This document shows positions 16,161 through 24,314 of a stretch of 36,329 bases of DNA, piece by piece. The notes beneath the pieces were generated by a model. It did no database searches, was not told the DNA's origin, and worked only from the letters and a program-made list of their open reading frames with translations. The DNA comes from Sulfobacillus sp. (GTDB taxonomy: Bacteria > Bacillota > Sulfobacillia > Sulfobacillales > Sulfobacillaceae): assembly GCA_027343695.1 (NCBI GenBank), contig DAHWKJ010000103.1, positions 1 to 36,329 on the forward strand, read 5' to 3'. A program made the translations under genes and the position numbers. The stretch's first letter is position 1, and every line of letters begins with the position of its first letter.

Positions 16161-18101
16161 ATGCGACAGGTGAAGAAGATCCCGAAAGGGCTCTTTGGCT
16201 ATCGCGTGGATGAGGTTGACCAGGAAATGGAGACCCTGGCTGCTCAGGAGCAGGATGCGTGGCGGCTCTGGGCAGAAAGAGATCGAGAATTAGCGATCGA
16301 TACCGCGCGTGCGTATGAGCGGACAAAGACTCTAGAGAGCCTCATCAACCAGTTGCAGATGGAATGCGAGAGACTAAAAATCCAAGTCGAGCGGGAGCGG
16401 ATTCACGGCAAATATGCGGAAGACGGTGCCCGTTATGAAGTCAACGAGCTTAAGCGCGTCCATAATGAATCGATGCGGACATTGCGATCCACAATCGAGG
16501 CCCTCGATACGCAAATTGCGCATTACGAAGATGAAACCTGGGCGGTCGTAGAACACCTTACGCGGGTGATGCAGGAGACGCAAACCGTTGCGGATCGGGA
16601 ACTAACGCAAACTACCCATGAGAGTTTATGGCAAGAAGTGTCCCGAACCCTATTGGGGGAGCAGCCCAGCGACGGTTCGACGGTCACGCGCCATAAAGAC
16701 GTGTTGCGCTACGGGTTCCTGGCCAATACCGTGACGGTGGCGACGCGGGAAGGCAAACCCCTAGGATATTTGTCCTCGTTAGTCCTGGCAATGGCGGTCC
16801 CGCAAATTTTGGGATATGAAGTGGTTTCGCCCGACCGAGGATCCGGAGTGATTCCGGCGGAAGATGTTCATGCCCTTCGGTATAAACATATCATGGTGCG
16901 TAGCCACCCCCGATGGTTAGCAATGACCGAATTGCCCAGACCGAATCGTGCACCTCTCCGTGTGGATCGACCGATCGATAATGAGGCCGGGGATGTTACC
17001 GACCGAGAATCCTCCGTGGTTCTGCGCAATGATGTGGTGGCTGCGAACCCGGAGTTGGCTCAAGACCGCGCGACAGGGTCGTGGTCTGAAGCCAAGGATG
17101 ACATGGTAGAAGCACATGGCGTGGATATTCCGTCCCCGTCTATCGGTATGGATAGCATGCCTACACCAGAATTGTCCAAAGACACCCCTCAAGAGCATGG
17201 TGACCCACACGGTGCGCCACCTTGGGAGCCCGAATCTTCCATTCCGGTTAACCCCAAGACGGCGGAGGACACCGTCGGCGATACACCTCGATCCCAAGAG
17301 CAGGCCAGGACTCCCGACATGAGGTCCCGACCGCTGAGTGACCCGGGATTGGAGGAGATTACAGATACAGCCACTCCATTGGAGACGGCCGGTGAGGAAG
17401 TAAGCTCCGGTTTTGCGGAATCCCTATCCCTTACCCACCGTTTCACCGAGAGTGCTGATGCCCCCCCGAACATTTCCGAGCTGCAATCCGTGAAAGAATC
17501 CGCATCGGATAGCACGAGGCAGGAGGGCCACGCGGTTGACGTGGAACCGGTGACCATGGGGGACGACAGTGGAAGTCCATCGGACCCGATTTGGGGCAAG
17601 CCGTCGGGATCCGACGAGCTCTTCGAAGAAACTCCTCCCACGCTGTCTTTACCGGGCGTCATGGAGGCAAACGCTCCCACCCTGTTGGACGGGGAGCGCA
17701 GTAAGCCAGCGGGAATCAATCACTCGTTGGATAGGGATGCCGAAGACTTGCCGGGCCTTGCTGCGGGCAATAGATCCGGTTTGGCTGATCATCCGACGTG
17801 GACCAGTGGGGGCCCGCCAATCGCTAGAGCGTCTCGGAATATCCCCCAAATCCACGAGGTGGGCGTCGGGGAGCCGAGCGGGATGGAAGAAGGCGAAGAA
17901 CCGGTCGAGTCGATGGCGATGCCCATGGCCGGCGCGATTGATGTCCGCACTTTTTTGTACGGGAAAAAGGTCGGCCAGGCCGTGGTGGATAGCCATGGCA
18001 ACGTGCTTGCACAACAGGGAGAACCCATCACGGAGGAGATGGTGCGTCGCGTTGAATCCGCGGGGCTGTTACCTGAACTCATCGTTCATATGGTGTTTTA
18101 A
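16161..18101 (+). CDS. Large coiled-coil protein with DivIVA-like start, PRC-barrel-like domain and long acidic linker
   Basis: The 647-residue protein has four visible parts. Residues 8-20 (PKGLFGYRVDEVD) look like a DivIVA N-terminal motif. Residues 20-150 are coiled coil. Residues 183-250 (from RYGFLANTVTVATREGKPLGYL) resemble a PRC barrel. An acidic, Pro/Ser/Thr-rich linker of over 300 residues then leads to a C-terminal module with VVDSHGNVLAQQGEPIT, which resembles small beta domains seen in other Firmicute proteins. The ATG at 16161 is 10 bases after the previous stop; its ribosome binding site is poor, suggesting coupling. No transmembrane helix is seen. It may be a cytosolic scaffold tied to the polysaccharide genes upstream. 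The function is unproven. Confidence 0.6.
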   Translation: MRQVKKIPKGLFGYRVDEVDQEMETLAAQEQDAWRLWAERDRELAIDTARAYERTKTLESLINQLQMECERLKIQVERERIHGKYAEDGARYEVNELKRVHNESMRTLRSTIEALDTQIAHYEDETWAVVEHLTRVMQETQTVADRELTQTTHESLWQEVSRTLLGEQPSDGSTVTRHKDVLRYGFLANTVTVATREGKPLGYLSSLVLAMAVPQILGYEVVSPDRGSGVIPAEDVHALRYKHIMVRSHPRWLAMTELPRPNRAPLRVDRPIDNEAGDVTDRESSVVLRNDVVAANPELAQDRATGSWSEAKDDMVEAHGVDIPSPSIGMDSMPTPELSKDTPQEHGDPHGAPPWEPESSIPVNPKTAEDTVGDTPRSQEQARTPDMRSRPLSDPGLEEITDTATPLETAGEEVSSGFAESLSLTHRFTESADAPPNISELQSVKESASDSTRQEGHAVDVEPVTMGDDSGSPSDPIWGKPSGSDELFEETPPTLSLPGVMEANAPTLLDGERSKPAGINHSLDRDAEDLPGLAAGNRSGLADHPTWTSGGPPIARASRNIPQIHEVGVGEPSGMEEGEEPVESMAMPMAGAIDVRTFLYGKKVGQAVVDSHGNVLAQQGEPITEEMVRRVESAGLLPELIVHMVF

Positions 18102-18140
18102 GTCAAAGGTGGCGCGGGCACGGGATGCGGAGACAACGCC

Positions 18141-18163
18141 AGAAAGCCAGCGCGGCCTTCTTT
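18141..18163 (+). terminator. Weak hairpin between convergent genes
   Basis: AGAAAGCC (18141-18148) pairs with GGCCTTCT (18154-18161) with one mismatch and a 5-base loop, followed by TT. It lies between the coiled-coil gene and the convergent CLC gene. It is too weak to be sure of. Confidence 0.25.
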
Positions 18164-18170
18164 ACCGGGG

Positions 18171-19517
18171 CTAAATCCGTCGAGACGCCTGTTCTTTGAG
18201 GGCGACGGCGGGGTCGGAGTGCGCCGGCAGGCGCCCCGAATAAATCGACCGCAGGTCCAGATGTCGTGCCGTAAGGGTGGCTCCCACCACGGCGATTAAG
18301 AGCGGGACCATGATCGCATCGATGGTCTGCGTGAGTTCTAAAACAAACAAGATGGCCGTCACCGGCGCTTGCATAGCAGCGGCTAAGAGCGCTGCGGATC
18401 CGATCACGGCGTAGGTGGCTAATGGAGCCCCCGGCCAGAGCGTTATCCATAAATGTCCAAAGAGCGCTCCAGCAATGGCTCCTAGGCTTAGCGTTGGAGT
18501 AAATAGTCCACCCGTGGCTCCACTGCGCAGAGACCCCGTCGTCGCGAGGGGTTTCAGTATCGTAAGAGCCACGTAAGTCAAAATTCCACCACTCCCGGTG
18601 TAGGCGAATTGTGCTAAGTCCTTCCCGTTCCCGAGTAGCAGCGGATACTGGATCGCGAGGAGTCCCAGGAGTCCGAACAGGATGATCGGCTCCATCACTA
18701 ACCAGCGACCCTTCGGTTGGTGGTCGGTGGCCCACACGATGACCCGGATATAGCCTCCGGACAGGACTCCTAAGATGGGGCCCAACGCTAAGGCAAATAT
18801 CAATACGGACACGGTCGGATGGGGTAATCGAGGGATATCATAGGCGGGACCGGTGCGCAGCGTAATCCACGACACCGCGGTCGCCACACCCGATGCTAAA
18901 AGCGCTGGCAATACGAACGGCAGCGAGATTGTCCCTAAATAGAGTTCAGCCGCGAACACGGCGCCAGCTAACGGGACATTATAAATGGCTGCTAACCCCG
19001 CCCCGGCGCCACAGGCAATTAAGATTGATCGCTGGTGGGTGGGTAGGCTAAAATGGCGTCCAACAAAATCTGCCAAGGCGGCGCCGACGCGTTGAGGCGC
19101 CGATTCCCGTCCCAGGGAAGCTCCCATACCGACGGTCACCTCAGAGAGTCCGCCGCTTATTACAGTACGAGTAAAAGATAAGCGGCCTGATTCGGTCCAC
19201 ACTACTTCCGTGGGCTCGCCGCCGGTCCCCTCCTTATTGCGTCGTAATCGCCATAATCCCATCCCGGTAATGAGGCCGCCGAGGAGAAGTACAATGACGC
19301 GCCGGGCATCAGAATGATGGGAAACGGCCGTGGTGAATTCACCCGAATGGTAGGCAAATGCCACATGCTGAACGCCCCGTAAAATCCCCATCATGGCCAT
19401 GGCACCCACACCCGCACCAACGCCCACAAGGACTACGAGGAGCCAAAATTTCAGCGACAAATCTTGCAGTCGAGGGGGAACGTTAGCCTGTTCTGTACCG
19501 CGCGATTGTTTAGTCAT
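18171..19517 (-). CDS. CLC-family chloride channel/antiporter
   Basis: The 449-residue membrane protein has the CLC helices and motifs. GASLGRESAPQ (133-142) carries the gating glutamate E138, PLAGAVFAAE follows, and GGLFTPTLSLGA lies in the C-terminal half. The usual GSGIP filter is not seen in the expected place, and the residue aligned with the internal proton glutamate of the Escherichia coli antiporter appears to be leucine (AELY). Chloride movement, possibly for pH or acid tolerance, is likely. There are no CBS domains. The ATG at 19517 has GGAGA five bases upstream; the frame extends six codons further. It is convergent with the coiled-coil gene and divergent from the transporter pair. 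Confidence 0.88.
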   Translation of the reverse strand: MTKQSRGTEQANVPPRLQDLSLKFWLLVVLVGVGAGVGAMAMMGILRGVQHVAFAYHSGEFTTAVSHHSDARRVIVLLLGGLITGMGLWRLRRNKEGTGGEPTEVVWTESGRLSFTRTVISGGLSEVTVGMGASLGRESAPQRVGAALADFVGRHFSLPTHQRSILIACGAGAGLAAIYNVPLAGAVFAAELYLGTISLPFVLPALLASGVATAVSWITLRTGPAYDIPRLPHPTVSVLIFALALGPILGVLSGGYIRVIVWATDHQPKGRWLVMEPIILFGLLGLLAIQYPLLLGNGKDLAQFAYTGSGGILTYVALTILKPLATTGSLRSGATGGLFTPTLSLGAIAGALFGHLWITLWPGAPLATYAVIGSAALLAAAMQAPVTAILFVLELTQTIDAIMVPLLIAVVGATLTARHLDLRSIYSGRLPAHSDPAVALKEQASRRI

Positions 19518-19877
19518 TAGGTCTCCGTAGATCAAGACATAATGCCGATAGCCACCACTCTAGAGCGACGTTGAAATGTGGCTATAGCCGAATACCTATC
19601 ATGTTAAAGGAAAATATACGTTCTGTGAATGCTCCGTACCCTACGGATCCGGCATAGAGATTGTGGTATAAGCATAGATCTGTGGCGGTATCATCGCGGC
19701 GTTATGGGGTAAGGCGGTGGATCGATTGGCTAATCTTGGGTAGTATAGGTCATAGATCAAGATTTTTCTGAGCATTGCTGAGGTGGATGAACGGGCCCCA
19801 GAGTAACCGCTTGATGAGGGGGATTGGGCGGCCTCAAGGCGGGAATTTCGATCTCGTTTCCGGAGGGGAGGGTATCA
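19518..19877. other. Divergent intergenic region with inverted repeats
   Basis: These 360 bases contain no gene. They hold a perfect inverted repeat TCCGTA-CCC-TACGGA (19633-19647) and an 8-bp arm pair ATAGCCAC/GTGGCTAT (19548-19555 with 19578-19585) in the CLC leader. No convincing -35/-10 pair was found in either direction, and no fluoride riboswitch consensus was seen before the CLC gene. Confidence 0.5.
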
Positions 19878-20114
19878 ATGAAACGTGCCGTGAGCTATTG
19901 GATACTGGCGGTGGTCCTGGTTTTCGTATTATACGTGGTCGTTTCGGTCCTGTTCTTTAATCGTGACGGGCCGGCGATTTTGGGCATGCCCCCCATGTTG
20001 TTTTGGTTTACCGTCGTGCCTTTGGTTACTCCGGGGGTTTTGGGAGCGCTGTATTTGATTGATCGGCGTGTAAATCCGCAGTGGGAGGAGGAGGGATACG
20101 ATGCCCGAGGCTAG
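19878..20114 (+). CDS. Small DUF3311-like membrane protein, symporter partner
   Basis: The 78-residue protein has two hydrophobic helices (about 7-27 and 37-60) and a charged C-terminus. Proteins of this size and topology (DUF3311 group) commonly precede sodium:solute symporter genes and are thought to act as an accessory subunit. The ATG at 19878 has GGAGGGGAGGG directly upstream; a longer frame from 19824 is less likely. It overlaps the symporter start by 14 bases, which supports coupled expression. The family call is from size, topology and context. Confidence 0.75.
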   Translation: MKRAVSYWILAVVLVFVLYVVVSVLFFNRDGPAILGMPPMLFWFTVVPLVTPGVLGALYLIDRRVNPQWEEEGYDARG

Positions 20115-21624
20115 TGTCATTCTACTCATTGCCTTATTGGCCGTTGCGGTCATCACGGTCGGGGGCATCCTGATTGGTCAAAGTGAGAGCCAAAATCTCG
20201 AAGGCTGGCTTGTGAATAGCCGCCGCATGGGGCCGATTTTTGTCTGGTTTTTGTTGGGCACTGAAATTTATACCGCATTTACGTTTCAGGGCTTAGCCGG
20301 GTATGCTTTTGCTAAGGGGAGTTCCGCATTTTATAACGTCGCGCTGAATGATGTGGCCTATGCGATAGGCTTTTTTATTCTTCCGGCGTTATGGTTAATA
20401 GGGAAGAAGTTTGGACATGTGACCCAGTCAGATTTTTTGGCGGGTCGCTACCGTAGCCGCAACTTGGGAGTGTTTGTGGCCCTAGCGAGTGCCATCATTA
20501 TGATTGCGTACATCGACCTGAACATCGAAGGCTTGGGCGCGGTGATCCAGGTGATTGGGCATAACGTGTTCAACCAGACAATATCGGACCTGATTGGATT
20601 TTTGGTATTAGCGCTGGCCGTAGTGCTCGGTGGGATTCGGGGCAACGCCTGGCAATCCATGATTAAAGATATCTTGATGTTCGTCGCGGTGATAGCAATC
20701 TTCATCGTGGTGCCTTTGCACTATTTCGGATCGTTTGGACACATGTACCAGGCGATGCTGACTAAGATCCCGAAATTTTTGGTGATCCCCGGTGCTTCTA
20801 AAAACCAGGGGCCGCTATGGCTTATTACGACGGTGGCCGTAACCGGCATGGGTCAATGGATGTGGCCCCAATGGTTTGGGATTGCCTATACGGCGAAGAG
20901 TCCTCGAACCTTAAAACTTCAGGCGGTGTTCATGCCCTTTTATCAGTTGGTCAAGGTCATGATGGTGACGGTGGGCTTGGCCGCGGTGATTATCTTTGCG
21001 GTCGAGAAGGTAAAAGGAAATGACGTCGTGATGCTCCTAGCCCTAAAGACGTTTCCCGAGTGGTTTCTTATTATCTTCACGGTGGCAGCGGTGTTTGCCG
21101 CCATTGTTCCGGCAGGGCCGATCATAATGACGTCAGCCAGCCTGATTGCGAAAAACGTGTATGGAGCCGTGAAGCAGGACGCAAAAGACCGGACAGTCTA
21201 TGCGCTTACGAAGTGGTTGGTCTTTCCACTGACTCTACTCGCGTTCGGCCTGGCGGCCGCTGCCCCAGCCCTCATTGTGGTGGTCTTATTAATTGCCTAC
21301 GATTTCATCTCGCAGTTGTTTCCTGCCGTGGTGATTGGTGGGTTATTTTGGCGGCGTGCTACGAAACAAGGAGCGACCGCTGGTATCATCGTCGGGTGGG
21401 TGGTTAGCGGTGTGCTACTACTGACCAAGCACGATCCCTGGTTCGGCATTAACGCTGGATTGGTGGCATTGGCGTGTAATTTTGTCGTATTTATTGGCGT
21501 GAGTCTACTCACACCCGCGGTATCGCGTGACTATCTCGATGATTTCTTTGCAACGGCCTTTCCAAAGTCGCGGCGCACCGCAAAAGTTGCCGGGGCCGTC
21601 AATACGGAGTCACCCAAAGCCTAA
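20101..21624 (+). CDS. Sodium:solute symporter (SSS) family permease
   Basis: The 507-residue protein has about 13 membrane helices and the SSS layout, including FLLGTEIYTAFTFQGLAGYA, WPQWFGIAYTAKSPRTLK and FPAVVIGGLFWRRATKQGA. The last stretch is typical of the monocarboxylate/pantothenate branch (MctP, PanF). It should import an organic anion with Na+ or H+. GGAGGAGG lies before the ATG, inside the preceding small gene. A strong terminator follows the stop. The next operon metabolises hydroxy acids, so its substrate could be the feedstock for that operon, but the two units are transcriptionally separate and this remains a guess. Confidence 0.88.
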   Translation: MPEASVILLIALLAVAVITVGGILIGQSESQNLEGWLVNSRRMGPIFVWFLLGTEIYTAFTFQGLAGYAFAKGSSAFYNVALNDVAYAIGFFILPALWLIGKKFGHVTQSDFLAGRYRSRNLGVFVALASAIIMIAYIDLNIEGLGAVIQVIGHNVFNQTISDLIGFLVLALAVVLGGIRGNAWQSMIKDILMFVAVIAIFIVVPLHYFGSFGHMYQAMLTKIPKFLVIPGASKNQGPLWLITTVAVTGMGQWMWPQWFGIAYTAKSPRTLKLQAVFMPFYQLVKVMMVTVGLAAVIIFAVEKVKGNDVVMLLALKTFPEWFLIIFTVAAVFAAIVPAGPIIMTSASLIAKNVYGAVKQDAKDRTVYALTKWLVFPLTLLAFGLAAAAPALIVVVLLIAYDFISQLFPAVVIGGLFWRRATKQGATAGIIVGWVVSGVLLLTKHDPWFGINAGLVALACNFVVFIGVSLLTPAVSRDYLDDFFATAFPKSRRTAKVAGAVNTESPKA

Positions 21625-21650
21625 ATTGGGGTGTCCTGTTGTCGATCGCC

Positions 21651-21682
21651 AAACCGCCCAGACCGTGTCTGGGCGGTTTTCC
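21651..21682 (+). terminator. Strong intrinsic terminator after the symporter gene
   Basis: A perfect 13-bp stem (arm AAACCGCCCAGAC at 21651-21663 with 21667-21679, CGT loop) ends in TTTT. It lies 26 bases after the symporter stop. Confidence 0.9.
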
Positions 21683-21749
21683 CTGGGGGTCATTTCACAT
21701 CGTAAAATAGGATCCTTTCATAGGTTGACAAGTCTAATCGGCTTGGATC

Positions 21750-21778
21750 ATGATTATCATAAGGTATGACCACATACC
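21750..21778 (+). promoter_or_regulatory. Two palindromes upstream of the lyase operon, candidate GntR operator
   Basis: ATGAT-T-ATCAT (21750-21760) and GGTATG-ACCA-CATACC (21763-21778) are both perfect inverted repeats, 22 bases before the first gene of the operon. FadR-type GntR regulators bind short palindromes of this size, and such a regulator is the last gene of this operon. TTGACA occurs at 21725-21730, but no well-spaced -10 was found. Confidence 0.5.
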
Positions 21779-21799
21779 ACATAGAGAGAAGGGGATTTG

Positions 21800-22084
21800 A
21801 TGGGTTACGGATTTCTCATCCATGGGGATGAAGACCATGTGGGGGTCGCCGTGCGAGATTTAACGCGCGGGGAAACCATTACTGGAAGCTTTCAAAGAGG
21901 CAAAAAGGAAATGACGGTCACCCTCCGCGATGACGTACCGCTGGGGCATAAGGTTGCGTTGCAGGACCGTCAGATTGGGGAGCCGATAGTGAAATATAAC
22001 GAAGTCATTGGCTTGGCGACGATTCCGATCGCGGCCGGGGATCATGTGCACGTGCACAACATTCGTAGTGTAAGGTGGGGATAA
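21800..22084 (+). CDS. suyA: UxaA-family small subunit (SAF domain), probable sulfolactate sulfo-lyase alpha SuyA
   Basis: The 94-residue protein is a stand-alone SAF domain. FLIHGDEDHVGVAVRDL is near the start, DVPLGHKVALQD in the middle, and GDHVHVHNIRSVRW at the end. In SuyAB this subunit pairs with a UxaA C-terminal-type large subunit to split (R)-sulfolactate into pyruvate and sulfite. Size and C-terminal sequence fit SuyA as remembered (about 93 residues). Split altronate or galactarate dehydratases have the same architecture and are the main alternative. GAGAAGGGG precedes the ATG. The next gene starts one base after the stop. Confidence 0.68.
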   Translation: MGYGFLIHGDEDHVGVAVRDLTRGETITGSFQRGKKEMTVTLRDDVPLGHKVALQDRQIGEPIVKYNEVIGLATIPIAAGDHVHVHNIRSVRWG

Positions 22085-22085
22085 C

Positions 22086-23246
22086 ATGGACGAACAAACA
22101 ACATTTTTAGGATTTCGTCGCCCCGATGGGCGTTTCGGTTCTCGTAACTATGTCGCTATTATTCCCGTGGATGACTTGTCTAACGCGGTGGTGGAAGGGG
22201 TAGCACGTATTGTGCCCGGGGTGTTAGCGCTACCCCATCCGTATGGTCGACTCCAGTTTGGGGATGATTTAGAACTTCATTTTCGCACGTTAATCGGGAC
22301 CGGATTGAATCCTAATATTGCAGCCGTCGTAGTTGTGGGCATCGAGCCGAATTGGACGGATCGGGTAGTGAAGGGGATACAGGCGAGTGGCAAACCGGTC
22401 GTAGGGTTTTCGATTGAGGGACACGGGGACACCGACACCATCGCCAGGGCATCCAAGAAGGCCCGAGAATTTTTACAGGATGCATCAGAGCAAAACCGTG
22501 AGTCGTGTTCGATCCGGGGCCAAGTGTTTAGTATTAAGTGCGGTGAATCGGACACCACGTCGGGTCTCGGATCCAATCCTGCCTTAGGGGTTGCCGTTGA
22601 TTGGCTGATTGATCGGGGCGCCACCGTGATCTTCGGGGAAACCTCAGAAATTACCGGGGCCGAACATATCATTGCACGACGTTGTGCGAATGATCAGGTA
22701 CGGCAAAAGTATTTAGCGCTCCATGAGGGTTATCAGCAATTCATCAAAGACACCGGATTCGACCTCCTCGGATCGCAACCGACCCAAGGGAATATTGCAG
22801 GCGGCCTCAGTACCATCGAAGAAAAGGCCATGGGGAACATTCAAAAGACGGGAACGCGCCCAGTGGTGGATGCCCTAGAACCGGCTTTTGCTCCGACCGT
22901 TACGGGACTGAACTTTATGGACTCATCGTCGGCGGCGGCAGAATATATTACATTGATGGGTGCGGCGGGGTCGATCTTCCACTTTTTCACCACGGGTCAA
23001 GGCAATATCGTCGGCAACCCGGTGGTGCCGGTTCTAAAGACCACGGCGAATCCCAAAACGGCCACGACGATGTCAGAGCATATCGATGTGGATGTCTCTC
23101 CGCTGCTTTCGCTTGAGATGTCGTTAGATGAGGCGGGAAGCCAGCTGATTGCGATGATGTTTCGGATTCTCAATGGGCGTTTGACAGCGTCCGAAGTGTT
23201 GGGGCACAAAGAATTTGTACTCACCAAACTCTATCGTAGCGCCTAA
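22086..23246 (+). CDS. suyB: UxaA-family large subunit, probable sulfolactate sulfo-lyase beta SuyB
   Basis: This 386-residue protein is the C-terminal half of the UxaA dehydratase/lyase family. FRRPDGRFGSRNYVAIIP is at the N-terminus. KCGESDTTSG (151-160) carries the likely iron-ligand cysteine, and NPALGVAVDWL and GETSEITGAEHI follow. SuyB is about 388 residues, a close fit. With SuyA it would release sulfite from (R)-sulfolactate in the cytosol. The start follows the small subunit with GGTGGGGAT as ribosome binding site. Substrate identity is inferred from the two dehydrogenases encoded next to it; a sugar-acid dehydratase cannot be excluded by sequence alone. Confidence 0.68.
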   Translation: MDEQTTFLGFRRPDGRFGSRNYVAIIPVDDLSNAVVEGVARIVPGVLALPHPYGRLQFGDDLELHFRTLIGTGLNPNIAAVVVVGIEPNWTDRVVKGIQASGKPVVGFSIEGHGDTDTIARASKKAREFLQDASEQNRESCSIRGQVFSIKCGESDTTSGLGSNPALGVAVDWLIDRGATVIFGETSEITGAEHIIARRCANDQVRQKYLALHEGYQQFIKDTGFDLLGSQPTQGNIAGGLSTIEEKAMGNIQKTGTRPVVDALEPAFAPTVTGLNFMDSSSAAAEYITLMGAAGSIFHFFTTGQGNIVGNPVVPVLKTTANPKTATTMSEHIDVDVSPLLSLEMSLDEAGSQLIAMMFRILNGRLTASEVLGHKEFVLTKLYRSA

Positions 23247-23323
23247 AGGGGCGACAAAACCCGAACCGGGCTAGGTTCCCGGCCGCGGCACTGTGGCTTG
23301 GTTCGGGGATGGGGGGATGCTCG

Positions 23324-24271
23324 ATGGCACGTATCGTGATTAGCGAAATGATGGATGCCGACGGCATCCTGTTGCTAGAGGCGGCCGGCGAGGTGACCTA
23401 CGATCCCGGGCTTTGGGAGAAACCGGAGGCTCTCATGAGGTGGGTGGCTTCGGCCGATGCCTTAATTGTTCGTAATCAGACTCGGGTCACGGACGAGCTT
23501 TTGGCCGAAGCCAAAAGCTTGCGGGTTATTGGGCGACTCGGGGTGGGCCTCGATAACATTGACCTCGTTTCTGCGAAAAGGCGGCAGATTGAAGTGGTGG
23601 CGGCATTGGGAGCTAATGCGATTGCCGTGTCCGAATTTGTTTTAGCCTATTGCTTCAGTCAGAGTCGTCCATTGATCGCCGCGGATCAGGATGTTCGGCA
23701 AGGCCATTGGAATCGGAGCCTTGGAGGGTTTGAACTGTACGGCAAAACCCTTGGTATTATCGGGCTCGGGGATATTGGGCTACGGCTCGCACTACGAGCT
23801 AAGGCGCTAGGGTTTTCAATATTGGCCAGCGATCCGAGGCGGCTTCCCACGCATTGGGCGATCATGGAGGGGCTCGTGCAATTGGTGGAATTAGAGAGGC
23901 TTCTTCAGGAGTCAGATTTCGTCAGCCTTCACGTGCCCTTAACGCCTAAAACCAGGCACATGATTGGAACTCAGGCGCTATCTGCGATGAAACCCTCCGC
24001 CTATCTCATTAATACGTCACGGGGCGGTATCGTCGACGAGCGGGCGTTGTTGGGCGCGGTTCACACGGAAAGGATTCAAGGGGCGCTGTTGGACGTTCGG
24101 GAAGTGGAACCACCCCCTCCCGATGACCCGCTGTTGGGTGAACCACGTATTATGCTTACGCCTCACATTTCGGGTCTCACGAAAGAAGCAAGAATCCGGA
24201 CGGCAACCGTAGTGGCCCACGACGTGGTCCGCGTGTTATCGAATCAATCGCCATGGGCGAGCGTTCTATGA
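23324..24271 (+). CDS. slcC: D-isomer-type 2-hydroxyacid dehydrogenase, probable (S)-sulfolactate dehydrogenase SlcC
   Basis: The 315-residue SerA-like NAD-dependent dehydrogenase has GIIGLGDIG (144-152) as dinucleotide loop. The catalytic residues are R233 (NTSRGG), E262 (DVREVEP) and H281 (LTPHISG). The N-terminus MARIVISEMMD and the YDPGL segment recall SlcC of Chromohalobacter. SlcC oxidises (S)-sulfolactate to sulfopyruvate. The frame starts at 23309, but the ATG at 23324 gives the family N-terminus and has a G-rich ribosome binding site. There is no C-terminal ACT domain, which argues against phosphoglycerate dehydrogenase proper. A general glyoxylate or hydroxypyruvate reductase is the alternative. 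Confidence 0.7.
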   Translation: MARIVISEMMDADGILLLEAAGEVTYDPGLWEKPEALMRWVASADALIVRNQTRVTDELLAEAKSLRVIGRLGVGLDNIDLVSAKRRQIEVVAALGANAIAVSEFVLAYCFSQSRPLIAADQDVRQGHWNRSLGGFELYGKTLGIIGLGDIGLRLALRAKALGFSILASDPRRLPTHWAIMEGLVQLVELERLLQESDFVSLHVPLTPKTRHMIGTQALSAMKPSAYLINTSRGGIVDERALLGAVHTERIQGALLDVREVEPPPPDDPLLGEPRIMLTPHISGLTKEARIRTATVVAHDVVRVLSNQSPWASVL

Positions 24272-24314
24272 TAGGGTGGCATCAGGAGTTAGTGAAGTGT
24301 GGAGGAGTAGTCAG

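Noticed and set aside
19518-19660. Fluoride riboswitch ahead of the CLC gene
   Set aside because: CLC fluoride carriers often have one, but the crcB-motif consensus is not present on the minus strand here.
23324-24271. Phosphoglycerate dehydrogenase of serine synthesis
   Set aside because: It lacks the C-terminal regulatory domain and sits in a lyase operon with a second hydroxyacid dehydrogenase.
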